From NCBI GenBank assembly GCA_030606285.1, contig JAUWGS010000010.1:1-64000 (forward strand): a stretch of 64,000 nt of DNA. The letters run 5' to 3'. Positions 15,664 to 25,800 of the stretch are shown here, piece after piece. The notes below the pieces were generated by a model. That model was not told where the DNA came from. It searched no databases and was given only the letters and a program-made list of their open reading frames with translations. Position 1 is the stretch's first letter. Each line of letters opens with the position of its first letter. Both the position numbers and the translations under genes were made by a program. This stretch comes from Planctomycetales bacterium. Lineage in GTDB: Bacteria; 4484-113.

Positions 15664-16524
15664 CTAGAAGTTCAGGTAGTAGGACCTTTGAAACCAGTCA
15701 GCGAGCTCGTCCAGTCCGCCAAGAGCGAAAACGCCGACAGCTACGACGATTACTATTATCCCCAGAAGACCGCCCAGCCCATACCAGAGATCTTCCTCCC
15801 GCTGGAATGCGTGGAAACTGGGCCAGCGCAGTCCTTTCCAGCGCATTCGCCGCGACCAATACCCCAGCAGGAGCACATATGCCGCAGTCAGCCAGCCTGC
15901 ACCGATGTAGACGTATCCCGCCACAATGGACGGTTCCGCTCCGGGACCCTGCAGCGGAAGCTCCATATCCCAGGGACGATTCAGGAGAACAAGCCCGACG
16001 TGGAAGCAAATGAGCGCTATCGTCGGCGGACAGAAAAGGCAGGCAAGGGCCACCACAATGAAAGCCCACATCGGCAGTCCGAGCAGTGCGACCGGTATCA
16101 GCACAAGCGCCATAGGCAGAAGGAACGGCCAGGAGACGCGGTTTAACACGTACAGACCGCAAATGGTACCCAGAGAGTACCCACGAAGGAAATCCCTGTT
16201 TTCATCTGTAAGTGAGTGGACCATCTTCGTGATCAGCTGCTTCTCGCTGCCGGAGACGTCAGTTTCGGGGAGGAGATCCGTCAAGTACGCGGAATCCATG
16301 TTGTCGGCGTGTTTCCCGTAATCCCTGATAGAGTCGCTACCCCCATCCGCAGGCATTGCATGCGCATCCTCAGTGTCATCACGCTTTGCGGGACGGGTCG
16401 CGGCCCTGCTGCGCCTGCTTTCGAGGCGTTTCAGCTTCTCTCCCAGAAGTTCAAAGCCCGGTTTGCGCGGCGCATCTGCGCGACCATCCGCGCCGCCTTT
16501 CTCTGGGCGTTTGATCTCGTCCAC
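15664..16524 (-). CDS. Multi-pass membrane protein of unknown function
   Basis: 286 residues. The N-terminal 110 are hydrophilic, charged and probably cytosolic. About five hydrophobic segments follow (about 118-137, 140-160, 165-185, 200-222, 250-275). No family is recognised. GTG 16524 is chosen, with GAGGTG upstream. It lies 18 nt after the stop of the gene at 16543-16938 and probably shares its transcript. Confidence 0.55.
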   Translation of the reverse strand: MDEIKRPEKGGADGRADAPRKPGFELLGEKLKRLESRRSRAATRPAKRDDTEDAHAMPADGGSDSIRDYGKHADNMDSAYLTDLLPETDVSGSEKQLITKMVHSLTDENRDFLRGYSLGTICGLYVLNRVSWPFLLPMALVLIPVALLGLPMWAFIVVALACLFCPPTIALICFHVGLVLLNRPWDMELPLQGPGAEPSIVAGYVYIGAGWLTAAYVLLLGYWSRRMRWKGLRWPSFHAFQREEDLWYGLGGLLGIIVIVVAVGVFALGGLDELADWFQRSYYLNF

Positions 16525-16542
16525 CAGACTTTCACCTCGCGG

Positions 16543-16938
16543 CTATCTCAGATACCAGAACTCCGCGAACACAGCCAACAAGACAATCGGTGAGCCGACC
16601 ACCAGCAGCAACACTCCCAGGCAGCCGGACTTCGCTTTAGGCTCCTTCTTCTCTGAGTCCAGAAGACCCTCCGTGCTCTCCTTGTATTCCTTTGTTTTCT
16701 TGGTGACACGCTGGGCGGCGTCCCACGGCTGGGGAGCGCCAGTGTCTTTGCGCTTGTACTGCTTGCGGTCAAAGTGGTTACCCGTCCCGACCTTGAGCGG
16801 CCTTCCGCTGTATTTGGAACTCTCTTCAGCAGCCCGTTCCTGTTCCGTCTTGGATAACTTCTTGATTACGCTTTCGTCAGGCGCGCGTATTGGTTTACGT
16901 CGTCTGGAACTGCCCCCCGGTTTTTGACGTTCTTCCAC
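16543..16938 (-). CDS. Small basic protein with C-terminal membrane anchor
   Basis: 131 residues from GTG 16938, with GGAGG six nt upstream; a longer reading from ATG 16986 would start inside the promoter (minus-strand TATACT at 16978-16983). It is Lys/Arg/Glu-rich and disordered, then one hydrophobic helix (about 107-127) and a short tail, a tail-anchored layout. First gene of a two-gene unit with the multi-pass membrane protein. Function unknown. Confidence 0.5.
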   Translation of the reverse strand: MEERQKPGGSSRRRKPIRAPDESVIKKLSKTEQERAAEESSKYSGRPLKVGTGNHFDRKQYKRKDTGAPQPWDAAQRVTKKTKEYKESTEGLLDSEKKEPKAKSGCLGVLLLVVGSPIVLLAVFAEFWYLR

Positions 16939-17047
16939 CTTCGACCTCCGAAACCTGCTTACTTTGGGTTGCCACAAGTATAGCACCGCAAAGGTATGCT
17001 TGAGAAGTGTGTTGGCAGCCGTTTGTCTCTATGGTAAACTAAACGTG

Positions 17048-17476
17048 ATGGGCAAGGAAGGTATCGAGAAACTGTGTCGGCGTCTGGCGGTGGAGCGCGC
17101 CCGCACCTTGCGGACTATCGGCCGAGCGATAGAAGAAAACGATCTGCTGATGCCATCCGGCACGGATGACCTGAGTGTGATGGACATCCTTGAGCTCATA
17201 GCGACTTCAGACACGGAATTCACCAGCGACGCAGTTTTGCTAAAGGGGACCTCGCAAGTCGGCCCATTCCTGCACCCGCTGTACTTCATTCGCGTAGCGT
17301 CGGAAAGTCGGGGCAAGCTCCTGACCGAGCTTTCATCCATGACGGATGAAGACCTTGACCGGCCCTACCTCAGCACTGGCATGACCGTGCGTAAGGTCGT
17401 CGAAGAGCTTATCACCGACGAGTGCGAGCATCTGCGCCCGGCGCTGGAACGCTACATCGAATCAAAGGGTAACTAG
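17048..17476 (+). CDS. DinB-like helical bundle protein
   Basis: 142 residues from ATG 17048. It is all helical. The C-terminal motif TVRKVVEELITDECEHL resembles the last helix of DinB/YfiT-type metal-binding bundles (V-x-x-x-x-E-H-x-x-H). Only part of the histidine triad is evident, so the assignment is weak. It is divergently transcribed from the small anchored protein. A TAAACT box lies about 8 nt upstream. Confidence 0.45.
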   Translation: MGKEGIEKLCRRLAVERARTLRTIGRAIEENDLLMPSGTDDLSVMDILELIATSDTEFTSDAVLLKGTSQVGPFLHPLYFIRVASESRGKLLTELSSMTDEDLDRPYLSTGMTVRKVVEELITDECEHLRPALERYIESKGN

Positions 17477-17573
17477 CGGGGGCTCATTCAGTCCAGCCAT
17501 CGGTATCGTGGACTCTTCCGCGCGTAACCACAGCCCTAAATGCGCCTGCTCCGCTGGAATTATCAGACCCGTC

Positions 17574-18707
17574 TCATAGTCCCTGCTTCTTCAGAAGATT
17601 CTGAAGGCGTTTGATTTCTTTATGGAAATCGACCTTCGGATAGTTCACTTTCGTATTGAAGCCAAGCTCTTCAAGCGTCGCGACAAGCGCGGCAACATCC
17701 TCTCTCCTCATCCGATATGTACCAATCTTGAATTCCCGCGGGCTGACGAAATCCTCCACAGGACCCGGGAGCTCCCCGGTGCTGTAGTAGCCTGCCAGGA
17801 GCGACTGCCGCTCTTCATACCTCGAAAGGTACGCGAGCGACTCGTCACTAAGCGAAGACCTGTCCTTGAAAACTTGTGTCAGCGAAAAGACGAACACACT
17901 CTCAGGCGGGCTCACGCCCAATTCAGCAGCTACCGCTCTCAGCCAGGCGAGGTTGATGACATTGCTATTTACCCATCCCGCATCGTATGGCATCCCGCGT
18001 TTCTCAGCAGTTGCCAGGCGACCTTGTCGGTCGACTTCTGTCAGCTCGCGCGTAGCAACACCTGACACCTCTGCGGGAATCGTCACCAGACGCATCGGTA
18101 AGCCCTCTTCTCCGTCGGGGGTCTCAGTAACAGGGAAGGCAAGAGTCAGCTCGACCTCGGTATTCACCAGGTCCTTCAACTCGAAACCTGCTTGACTGAG
18201 CTCCAGCGCTGTCTTTCGTCCCAGAAAGACCTGCGGCCTGTCCTCCGCCAATGGCGGCTCGCCGATCACACAGTCTTCGCACTTAAGATTCCGCCAGTAG
18301 GAAGGGCTGAAGTAGTTCGCGTGCGAAAAGAGAGCCTGCTCCTCCAAAAAAAGCCTTGCATGAAGCAACCATAAGAAATGCGTCTCAAACCCACAAGGCT
18401 GGCGAAACGAGCTACCAGGGAGCTTCTGGCACAACATCTCCTCAAGAGCCAGAACGCTGAAGCCTGTCTCGCCATCAGCGCGCCGCACGAATGGCATGGG
18501 TAGTGGTACAGACTCAGCAACCTGTTTCGATGGAGTAATGGTCACGTATATCGGCCAGAGCTTTGCGTTCCACTCGCTCTGTTCGGCAGCCTGCAGATGC
18601 CTTAGCCCCCCTGAGAGATATAGTGCTGCTATCAGCCCGATGGCGAGAATAGCACCCAGAGCGATTACGAAACGCCAACCGCTCACATATTGTCTCCGAC
18701 CAGTCAT
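17574..18707 (-). CDS. Membrane-anchored protein, possible MacB-like periplasmic domain
   Basis: 377 residues. One N-terminal membrane helix (about 12-32) is followed by a long extracytoplasmic part. The stretch VFLGRKTALELSQAGFELKDLVNTEVELTLAF (given by positions about 180-212) has the G-x-x-x-A-x-x-L...G-x-x-I/V pattern of the MacB/FtsX periplasmic core domain. The four-helix permease part is absent, so this is only a weak resemblance. A C-terminal helical region (about 330-377) follows. It starts 13 nt after the stop of the next upstream gene, so the two form an operon. Confidence 0.45.
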   Translation of the reverse strand: MTGRRQYVSGWRFVIALGAILAIGLIAALYLSGGLRHLQAAEQSEWNAKLWPIYVTITPSKQVAESVPLPMPFVRRADGETGFSVLALEEMLCQKLPGSSFRQPCGFETHFLWLLHARLFLEEQALFSHANYFSPSYWRNLKCEDCVIGEPPLAEDRPQVFLGRKTALELSQAGFELKDLVNTEVELTLAFPVTETPDGEEGLPMRLVTIPAEVSGVATRELTEVDRQGRLATAEKRGMPYDAGWVNSNVINLAWLRAVAAELGVSPPESVFVFSLTQVFKDRSSLSDESLAYLSRYEERQSLLAGYYSTGELPGPVEDFVSPREFKIGTYRMRREDVAALVATLEELGFNTKVNYPKVDFHKEIKRLQNLLKKQGL

Positions 18708-18719
18708 CCGTACTCCCTG

Positions 18720-19652
18720 CTACATCATCAGCTCATCAAAGACCCCGTTGAGTATCAGAATGGGATGTTCTACCATCTCCAGTGAAAGCTGTTCCCCCTG
18801 GAAGCTACCGGACACAGTAACTTCATCGCCCGACCTTTCGATGTAAATGTCGTACACTACATCTTCACCATCAGTGTCGACAAGATGAGTTACTCCTTCG
18901 TCATAGGAGGTCGCAAAGGTATTGTCGTCAAGATTCTGATAAGGAAGGACTACGAAGGTGTCCTGTCGCAATCCAAAGAGCACCATCATATGGAACATTA
19001 CGAGAGTTTGTGGCGGCGTGAGTTCCTCAAGTGAAGGATAATACTCGCTTCGCCTCTGAACAAGCACCTGGTAGTTGCTTAAGTCAAGCGGGTCATCCGG
19101 GTCGTCCGGCTCGAGACCACCATAGATGCTGCTCAGGATTCCGGCGACACTGACGTCATACTCATACTCCTCAAGTCCATACAATGCGTGGCAAAGTGCT
19201 TTATATTGGTCCCCGAAGCTGTTGAACTTTGCAGTGTCTTCTGGAGACATTATCCCGGTGGGTTCCCACCACCATTTACCCGGCCATGGGGGAGAGATGG
19301 GGTCAGGAATGAACCAGTGTTCGTGCGGGTCCAATATAGTTGGAAGCAGGAGCCAGGCACCATCAGTGTCTTGCCAATACGGCTCCCCCGGATCATACTG
19401 GCCGTTGCCGTTCTCATCGATATACAAACCGTCTTCTCCATGATCATTCAGCAGATGTGTGTCACCATTCTCGTCTACTAAATAATGGCTGCAGTAGTCC
19501 GGCGAGCCTTCTTCATCATCGTGAAAGATGTAACGTAACGTGATCTCTACCTTGCAGAAAGGAGGGAACCACGCTCGCGCGACTAGACCAGTACTCACAA
19601 GAAGCAGTGCCAACGCCAATACATACAGCAATTGCCATACTGGCTTTTTCAT
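18720..19652 (-). CDS. Exported protein with calcium-loop motif
   Basis: 310 residues with a signal peptide (hydrophobic 8-24, ending ARA). Near residues 75-95 the acidic pattern DENGNGQYDPGEPYWQD matches D-x-N-x-N-G-x-Y-D-x-G-E-x-Y-x-D calcium-binding loops common in secreted bacterial proteins. The remainder is not recognised. The codon composition is AT-richer than the neighbours, hinting at acquisition. A strong promoter (19688-19716) lies upstream. Confidence 0.55.
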   Translation of the reverse strand: MKKPVWQLLYVLALALLLVSTGLVARAWFPPFCKVEITLRYIFHDDEEGSPDYCSHYLVDENGDTHLLNDHGEDGLYIDENGNGQYDPGEPYWQDTDGAWLLLPTILDPHEHWFIPDPISPPWPGKWWWEPTGIMSPEDTAKFNSFGDQYKALCHALYGLEEYEYDVSVAGILSSIYGGLEPDDPDDPLDLSNYQVLVQRRSEYYPSLEELTPPQTLVMFHMMVLFGLRQDTFVVLPYQNLDDNTFATSYDEGVTHLVDTDGEDVVYDIYIERSGDEVTVSGSFQGEQLSLEMVEHPILILNGVFDELMM

Positions 19653-19687
19653 CGTTGAATCATCCTGTTGTTCAATCTTGCAGTAAC

Positions 19688-19716
19688 ATTATGTAATAGC
19701 TTACTGTTCATGTCAA
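19688..19716 (-). promoter_or_regulatory. Strong sigma-70 type promoter
   Basis: Minus strand TTGACA (19711-19716), exactly 17-nt spacer, CATAAT (19688-19693), leading to ATG 19652 about 36 nt further on. It drives the exported protein and probably the following gene. Confidence 0.75.
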
Positions 19717-19737
19717 ATGGCAAAAGCTGTTGGAAGC

Positions 19738-21537
19738 CTACGCCAGGTTTTTGATGACGAATCCGCCGAAGGCGTCGTCGTCGCGCTCGAGCTCCAGTTT
19801 GCGCGCACCCGCAGTGGCGTAGGTCATCCCCGGCATCTCAAAGACGCTTCCGCACAGCGCCACAACCCAGCCGGGGCCGCCCGCGTAGCGAACTTTAGTT
19901 ACCGTTATCGGCCTCCCTGTCGGGTCGCCGCGGTATTTCGCGTCATCGGTGATTGAATACTGCGTCTTGCTCATGCAAACGTTGAGCATGGGCTCGTGCA
20001 AAGCTTCAATGCACGCCATAGCCGAGTCAACGCCACGCCCGTACCGCACTTCCCCAGCGCGGTAGATCTCGCGGGCGACCATCTCGATGATGGCCTTGAG
20101 ATTCATCGTGCGCGGGTACAGCAGACGGAAGTTCTTCGCGGTTTTTTCGTGGGTCTTGCTGATGGAGTCGAGGACGGTCTCGGCCAGCTCCTCGGCTCCC
20201 TTCGGGCCGTCGGCATAGCCTGAATGCACCGCGCAGGGCGCACCGATTTCATCCCGCACGTATCCGACAATCGCATCGATCTCGGCTTCAGTGTTGAAGC
20301 TGAAGCGGTTTACCGCGACGACGACCGGGATATTGTATTTGCGCAGGTTCTCCACGTGTATGCGTAGATTCCACATTCCGGCAAGACAGCCCTCCACGCT
20401 ATCGGGGAAGCGAAAGAGCCGCTGCTCGCGCCTGGACTTGCCCGTCGGCTCCATGCCTCCCTGATATTTCAGGTCGCGCGTCGAGCAGACGATGACGGCA
20501 CAGGATGGATGCCGTCCCGTTGTCCGGCAAACGATATCGAGGAACTTCTGCGCGCCGAGATCCGCTGCGAAGCCGCCTTCGGTGACCACGTAGTCGCAGG
20601 CCTTCACCGCCGTCTCCAGCGCCACCACCGACGAGTTGCCGTGCGCGATATTGGCGAACGGGCCGGTGTGGATGAAGACGCCGTTGCCGGCCAGAGTCTG
20701 CACGATGTTTGGGTTGAGCGCGTGCAGCAGTATTGCCAGCATCGCGCCGACCGCGTCGATCTTCTGCGCGGTTATTAGCTCCCCGCTGTTGTATTGGCCG
20801 ATTGCGATGCGGCCCAGACGGCGGCGCAGGTCGTCGATGCCGGTCGCCAAGCCCAGCGTGGCCATCACTTCGCTCGCTGCCGTAATGACGTAGCGCGACT
20901 TCAGCCGCATATTCTCATCGATGTACTTCCCGGACGCCGACAGGCGGATCTGGCGAACGCTGCGGTCTACCATATCCACCGCACGCGGCCAGAAGAAGCG
21001 CTTCAGATTCACGCCGCGCCGGTTCTTACCCTCGTAGGCGTAAGCCATGCCCATGGCGAACAACAGGTTGTGCGCGGCACCGACGGCGTGGATGTCGCCC
21101 GTGAAGTGCATATTAATGTCTTCCATCGGGATGACCTGCGAGTAGCCGCCGCCCGCGGCGCCGCCCTTCATCCCCAGCACGGGGCCCATTGAAGGCTCGC
21201 GCAGCACAGCGGTGGCCTTCTGCTTCGGGCTGCCCTTGCGTCCCAGCACACGGTTGAGAGCGTCGGTGAGTACTATCGTTGTCAGCGTCTTGCCGCTGCC
21301 CTTCGGTGTGGGCGTCATCGCGGTGGTAATGATGATGTGCCCGTCGGGGCGGCGCTTGAGATGCCGCTGCACCTGCGTGCCATCAATCTTGGCGATGCGG
21401 TGACCGTAGGAGTAAAACTCCTCCGGATCGGTCGGCAGGCCCATGTCGCCAGCCACCTGCTCGATGGGCCGGGCTTGAGCGAGCGCATCGGCGGCTATCA
21501 AATAACTCGGCGGCGTAGGATGCTTGATTCTAATCAT
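19738..21537 (-). CDS. fhs: Formate--tetrahydrofolate ligase (divergent)
   Basis: Joins formate to tetrahydrofolate with ATP to give 10-formyl-THF, in one-carbon metabolism and the methyl branch of the Wood-Ljungdahl pathway. The signature GMKGGAAGGGYSQVIPMED is intact, as are REPSMGP and DINMHFTGD. At 599 residues it is longer than the usual about 555. The nucleotide loop is TPKGSGKTLTT where TPxGEGKTTTT is typical, and the second signature reads STRDLKYQGG instead of ATxRALKxHGG. It is therefore a divergent member, though probably still a ligase. AAGGGG lies 7 nt before ATG 21537. Confidence 0.88.
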   Translation of the reverse strand: MIRIKHPTPPSYLIAADALAQARPIEQVAGDMGLPTDPEEFYSYGHRIAKIDGTQVQRHLKRRPDGHIIITTAMTPTPKGSGKTLTTIVLTDALNRVLGRKGSPKQKATAVLREPSMGPVLGMKGGAAGGGYSQVIPMEDINMHFTGDIHAVGAAHNLLFAMGMAYAYEGKNRRGVNLKRFFWPRAVDMVDRSVRQIRLSASGKYIDENMRLKSRYVITAASEVMATLGLATGIDDLRRRLGRIAIGQYNSGELITAQKIDAVGAMLAILLHALNPNIVQTLAGNGVFIHTGPFANIAHGNSSVVALETAVKACDYVVTEGGFAADLGAQKFLDIVCRTTGRHPSCAVIVCSTRDLKYQGGMEPTGKSRREQRLFRFPDSVEGCLAGMWNLRIHVENLRKYNIPVVVAVNRFSFNTEAEIDAIVGYVRDEIGAPCAVHSGYADGPKGAEELAETVLDSISKTHEKTAKNFRLLYPRTMNLKAIIEMVAREIYRAGEVRYGRGVDSAMACIEALHEPMLNVCMSKTQYSITDDAKYRGDPTGRPITVTKVRYAGGPGWVVALCGSVFEMPGMTYATAGARKLELERDDDAFGGFVIKNLA

Positions 21538-21624
21538 ACGGATTCCCCTTGCTTGTAGTATTGTCCGCGGAATTCATTATAGAATATGAGCACTTCGTCC
21601 GATGGCATACACGGGAGGAATACT

Positions 21625-22140
21625 ATGAACGACATAGACAATCAGGGAATGCCCACCCCCAGCGAGCTTCTGGCCCGGCAGTTTAAGTTCGCCCGCGACT
21701 CGACCATTACGCTGCTCGGTGAGTTCGACGAGGAGACCGCGCGCTGGCGCCCGACACCGCACAACAACAACGCGCTGTGGCTTGCCGGCCACCTGTTTAT
21801 GGGCACCAGTGACTTCCGGCAGATGCTCGGGTGGCCCGAGCGGGAAGGCGGCCCCGAAGTTGACCAGGACTTCAACATGGGTGGCTTCTTTCACGAGGAC
21901 AAGGACTACCCGTCCTTTGCCGCATTCGCCAACGCACTCATCGCTGAACGCGATGAGCTAGTTGAAGCCATCAAAGGAATGACCGCAGAAGACCTGGCCA
22001 AGCCAACGGAGGGGCCGCTGGCGGGTCTCTGTCCGCAGCACGTGGATTTGGTCTCGCTGATGATTGCGCACGAAAACCTCCACAACGGGCAGCTCTATTT
22101 CCTGCGCCGGGGACTGGGCAAGGAGCCCTTGATCAAGTAG
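21625..22140 (+). CDS. DinB family protein
   Basis: 171 residues from ATG 21625, with GGGAGGA upstream; an earlier ATG at 21586 overlaps the -10 region (TATAGAAT about 21576-21583) and is rejected. A four-helix DinB bundle with metal-type histidines: ALWLAGHL (about residue 53) and HENLHNGQL (about 151-155). Members bind divalent metal and often act as thiol-dependent transferases; no specific substrate is suggested. It is followed after 3 nt by a methyltransferase gene. Confidence 0.75.
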   Translation: MNDIDNQGMPTPSELLARQFKFARDSTITLLGEFDEETARWRPTPHNNNALWLAGHLFMGTSDFRQMLGWPEREGGPEVDQDFNMGGFFHEDKDYPSFAAFANALIAERDELVEAIKGMTAEDLAKPTEGPLAGLCPQHVDLVSLMIAHENLHNGQLYFLRRGLGKEPLIK

Positions 22141-22143
22141 GCC

Positions 22144-22758
22144 GTGAATTCCGAGCAACGGAAGAAGTCGCTTTTCTTCGACCGTCTGGCCGAGGAATGG
22201 GCCGGGCACGGCTACGACGCCGACGAAGTCCACCGCGTCATCGAACTCATCGAGCGCAGCGGCATCCAGCCCGGCTGGCGCATCCTGGAGCCGGGCTGCG
22301 GGCCGGGCCTGATAACGCCGCTGATTGCCGAGCGAGTGGGCTTTGACGGCTACGTCCTGGCGCTGGACATCAGCCCGGTGATGGTGAAGCACTGCAGGAA
22401 GCGCACGGATGAACTCCGGCAGGTGCAGGTTGAGCTGGGCGCGATTGAAGACCTGGAGGGCCACCGGGGTAAGTTTGACCTCGTCTTCTGCTTCAACTCG
22501 TTCCCGCACTTCTGCGACCGCGACCGGGCATTGCAGGTGGCCGCCGAGTGCCTACCGCTTCGCGGAAAGCTGGTGATAGCGCACAGCAACTCGCGGCAGC
22601 GGGTAAACGAGATCCATATGCGCGCCGGAGAGCCGGTGAAGCGCGACGTGCTGCCGGAGCCGCGCGCACTGCGAAGGCTAGTTGAATCGCACGGCTTCAA
22701 GGTGTTGGAGCTTCACGACGGCCACGACAGCTTCTTCCTCTCGGCAAAGAAGCGGTAA
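22144..22758 (+). CDS. Class I SAM-dependent methyltransferase
   Basis: 204 residues from GTG 22144. A Rossmann-type methyltransferase with motif I EPGCGPGLITPLIA (about 43-56), acidic strand-2 end ALDIS (about 75) and motif IV-like FDLVFCFNSFPHF. Family: Methyltransf_11/25 type, substrate unknown. It is coupled to the DinB gene by a 3-nt gap. Confidence 0.8.
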   Translation: MNSEQRKKSLFFDRLAEEWAGHGYDADEVHRVIELIERSGIQPGWRILEPGCGPGLITPLIAERVGFDGYVLALDISPVMVKHCRKRTDELRQVQVELGAIEDLEGHRGKFDLVFCFNSFPHFCDRDRALQVAAECLPLRGKLVIAHSNSRQRVNEIHMRAGEPVKRDVLPEPRALRRLVESHGFKVLELHDGHDSFFLSAKKR

Positions 22759-22777
22759 GGACGCCGGTATCCGATGC

Positions 22778-22783
22778 TATAAT
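22778..22783 (+). promoter_or_regulatory. -10 box TATAAT of large lipoprotein gene
   Basis: TATAAT 63 nt before ATG 22847, a longer leader than most genes here. Confidence 0.5.
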
Positions 22784-22846
22784 CACCGCGCCGGGAAGTG
22801 AACACTGGGGTAGGTTTCCCCCTCTAAAGTTTCGAGGGCTTTACCG

Positions 22847-25800
22847 ATGAAAAGACACATCATCCGTCTGATGCTGGCGATATGCGGTCTGGCGATGGCG
22901 GTTGCACTCGCAGCCTGCCAGAGCGTCGGCCCGTCCGGAAAGGCAGTGAGCCGTACTGAGCCGGAGAAAACCGCCGAGGAGCTGCGCGAATCCGAGCACG
23001 GCCCCACCGAGGAACGTGCGCTGGTGACGCGTTTCGGCACGGAAATCTCTTTCCGGCAGTGCAAGGTCGTGTTCCCCACGGGCGCTTTCAGCGAGGACAT
23101 TTATGTCGCAATTACCTTCCCCGAGGATGCGCCGGAAGGCACCGTCACCGAGTCCGCCTACAGCATTACTCCGGAAACCGTGCCTCTGGGCAAGCCGGCG
23201 TTGCTGTCCCTGCATTACTTCGACGACGACCTTGAAGCCGGCGAGGATGAAAACGACATCAAACTCGTCCGGCTCACAGAGGGCATATGGATGCCGGTCG
23301 GCGATTTTACGCTGGACATCTACAACAACATCGTCACCGCCGGCATTGACCGTCTGGGAGTATTTGCGCTGATGGTCATTGCGCCGCGCACGCCGCTCAT
23401 AAACGATCCTCCCGTTGCCCGCATCTCGTACGAAATAATTCTGCCCGGTGAGGAAGAGGAGATGCCTGCAGAGGAGCCCACTGCGGAAGAAGAAGTTCCC
23501 GTAGAAACTGAAGAGGGAGATGTTGACGAAGTAATCGAAGAGCCCGTAAAGCCCGTAGAGCCGGAAGCCGAAGGACCGCTGGAGGCTCCAGCCGACGGCG
23601 TGCCGCTGGTCGCCAACCCGGTGCCGATCGGAGCCGAAGAGGAAGGACTGCCCGGAGAGGAGAATGCAGTTGAGGGGGAAGCGCCTGCACGTGCTGCGCC
23701 GGCTGAGGAACTGGATGATGCGAAGGCCGTCGAGCCGGAGGATACGGCTCAAAAGCAGCGCGAGAGTTTCCTGGTTGAGACTCCCGAGGAGCCAACGAAG
23801 CCTGAGCCGACGACCGGCGCAACCGTGGAGTTTTCGGGCGCGGAGTCATCCGACCCCGATGGAAAGATACTGCGCTACATCTGGGATTTCAATGCTGACG
23901 GCGTGGCTGACCGCGTATCCAGCACGCCCGAAGCCACACGTGAATATGATACTTACGGATCGTTTCTCACAATCCTGCAGGTCGAGGACGACGCGCAGCC
24001 GGTAGGCCGAGATGTAACATTTGCCGCATTTGAGATCCCGCGCGACCCGCTGGCTCCGAAACTGCCTTTCAAAGTGAATTCGGTGGCCTTCCCCGCGGAG
24101 GTGGAAAGCGGGGGCAAGGTCGTGCTCGGCGTGGCTGTTACAGGCGGGGAACCGCCCTACACCTTCGGCTGGACTTTCAGCGACGGCACCACCGCCGATG
24201 AGCAGGCGGTCATTCTCATTCCCGGCCGCAAAGGTGAACTCACGGGCAATCTAACCGTTACCGACTCGTCGGGCAGAACTGTCCAGCGGACTGTTTCGGC
24301 GGACATTATCTCAGCCCCGTCCGGCGTGGAGGGTAAGCCTGAGGTGAAGGTGCGCCCGAACCGGGTCTATCTTGACGTTCCTGGCAAGGTCCAGTTCGAA
24401 GCCACGGTGAGCGGCGCCCGCGAGCCGGTGACGCTGCTGGTGGACCCGGGCTTTGGCGAACCGCTGACTACGGAAGATAAGGCGTTCACACTAAGCTTCG
24501 CCAACGCCGGCTACTACATCGTGACCGTTACAGCCACAGACCGTGCAGGCCGTGGCGCCAAAACCTTCGTGCCTATTGCGGTGACAGCGGGCGAGACCGG
24601 GGATTCAGGCATCTACACCGGCGCAGGCAGATTATCCTTCGCCGTTGAATATGAAGAAAGCGGATGGACTGTGCGGTTCGAAGCGGCCGGTGCGGGCAAG
24701 AAAACGAAGCTGCACTGGGAATTCGGCGATGGGACTGCAAGTGATGAGCGCAGCCCGAAAAAGGCCTACGCGCGCGCTGACGAGTACCGCGTCCGGCTGA
24801 CCGCAGACGACGGTTTCGAGCGCCGCTTCGCCGAACGGACTGTGCCGGTGGGCGGTGGAGAGCTGGCGGCGGCAATAGACCTTCCACCCGTCATGCGCGG
24901 AATGGTCCCCTTTGGGCTGACACCGCACGCTGTGGTTACGGGCGGCAAGTTCCCCCTGTTCTTCCGCTGGACGCTCGGAGAGCTTTTCAGTGAAGAGGAA
25001 TATCCCGAGTTCGTGCTGGCAAAGCCCGGCTCCCACAAGCTTCAGCTTACGGTCGGCGATGCCAGCGGCGATACGTACGACACGTATCCTGTATCCGTGG
25101 AAGTAAGCAGGACTCCGAAGAAGTTCAGGTATCCGGTGGCGTACTTCGCGGCAGCCGAGGACGGGGAAGTCAGCGTGAAGCTGTCCGAATACGACGGAAG
25201 CAGTGAATGCGCATTCGTAATCGGCCCGGAGAATCCCACGGATGTCGCACTTGCGCCGCAGGGCACCGCAATCGCGCTTCTGGCCGACGGCGGATTTGTG
25301 GCGTACGACCTGGCCGGCGGGCGCGAGATAATGAGCTTCGCCCCCAGCCGGGGGAAGGTTACGGAAGTGTTCCTGACCAGCGCGCAGGAGCTTCTTGCCT
25401 TCAACATCGAGAATGATAAAGGCGTGCAAGGCTATCTTCGCAGCGAGGCATCGGGCATATTGCCCATCAGCGAACGCAGTGAGCGCGTGGTTGACATCAC
25501 TCCGGACGGCTCGGCGATTCTGCTGGCGTCGGACAAAGGCGTGCGGATGTTTTACGTGGACACGTTTACCGGCGGGCTTAGCAGCAGTTCTGACATTTTC
25601 GGTGAGGCGACAGGTGGAGTCCTTACCGCTGGCGCTGAAAGCGCGTTCCTGCTGGGGCTGGACGGCGATGTGTACCAGGTGGCCACGGGATCGGGCGAAC
25701 GATGGCGGCTGACTCACGACGGAAACGCAAAGGAGTCCCTTCAGGTCAGCGACGACGGCACGACCATTGCCTACTCGCTTCAGACCGGCGACATCATCAT

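Noticed and set aside
24632-25717. 361-codon minus-strand open frame
   Set aside because: Antisense to the 1087-residue lipoprotein; composition typical of a shadow frame.
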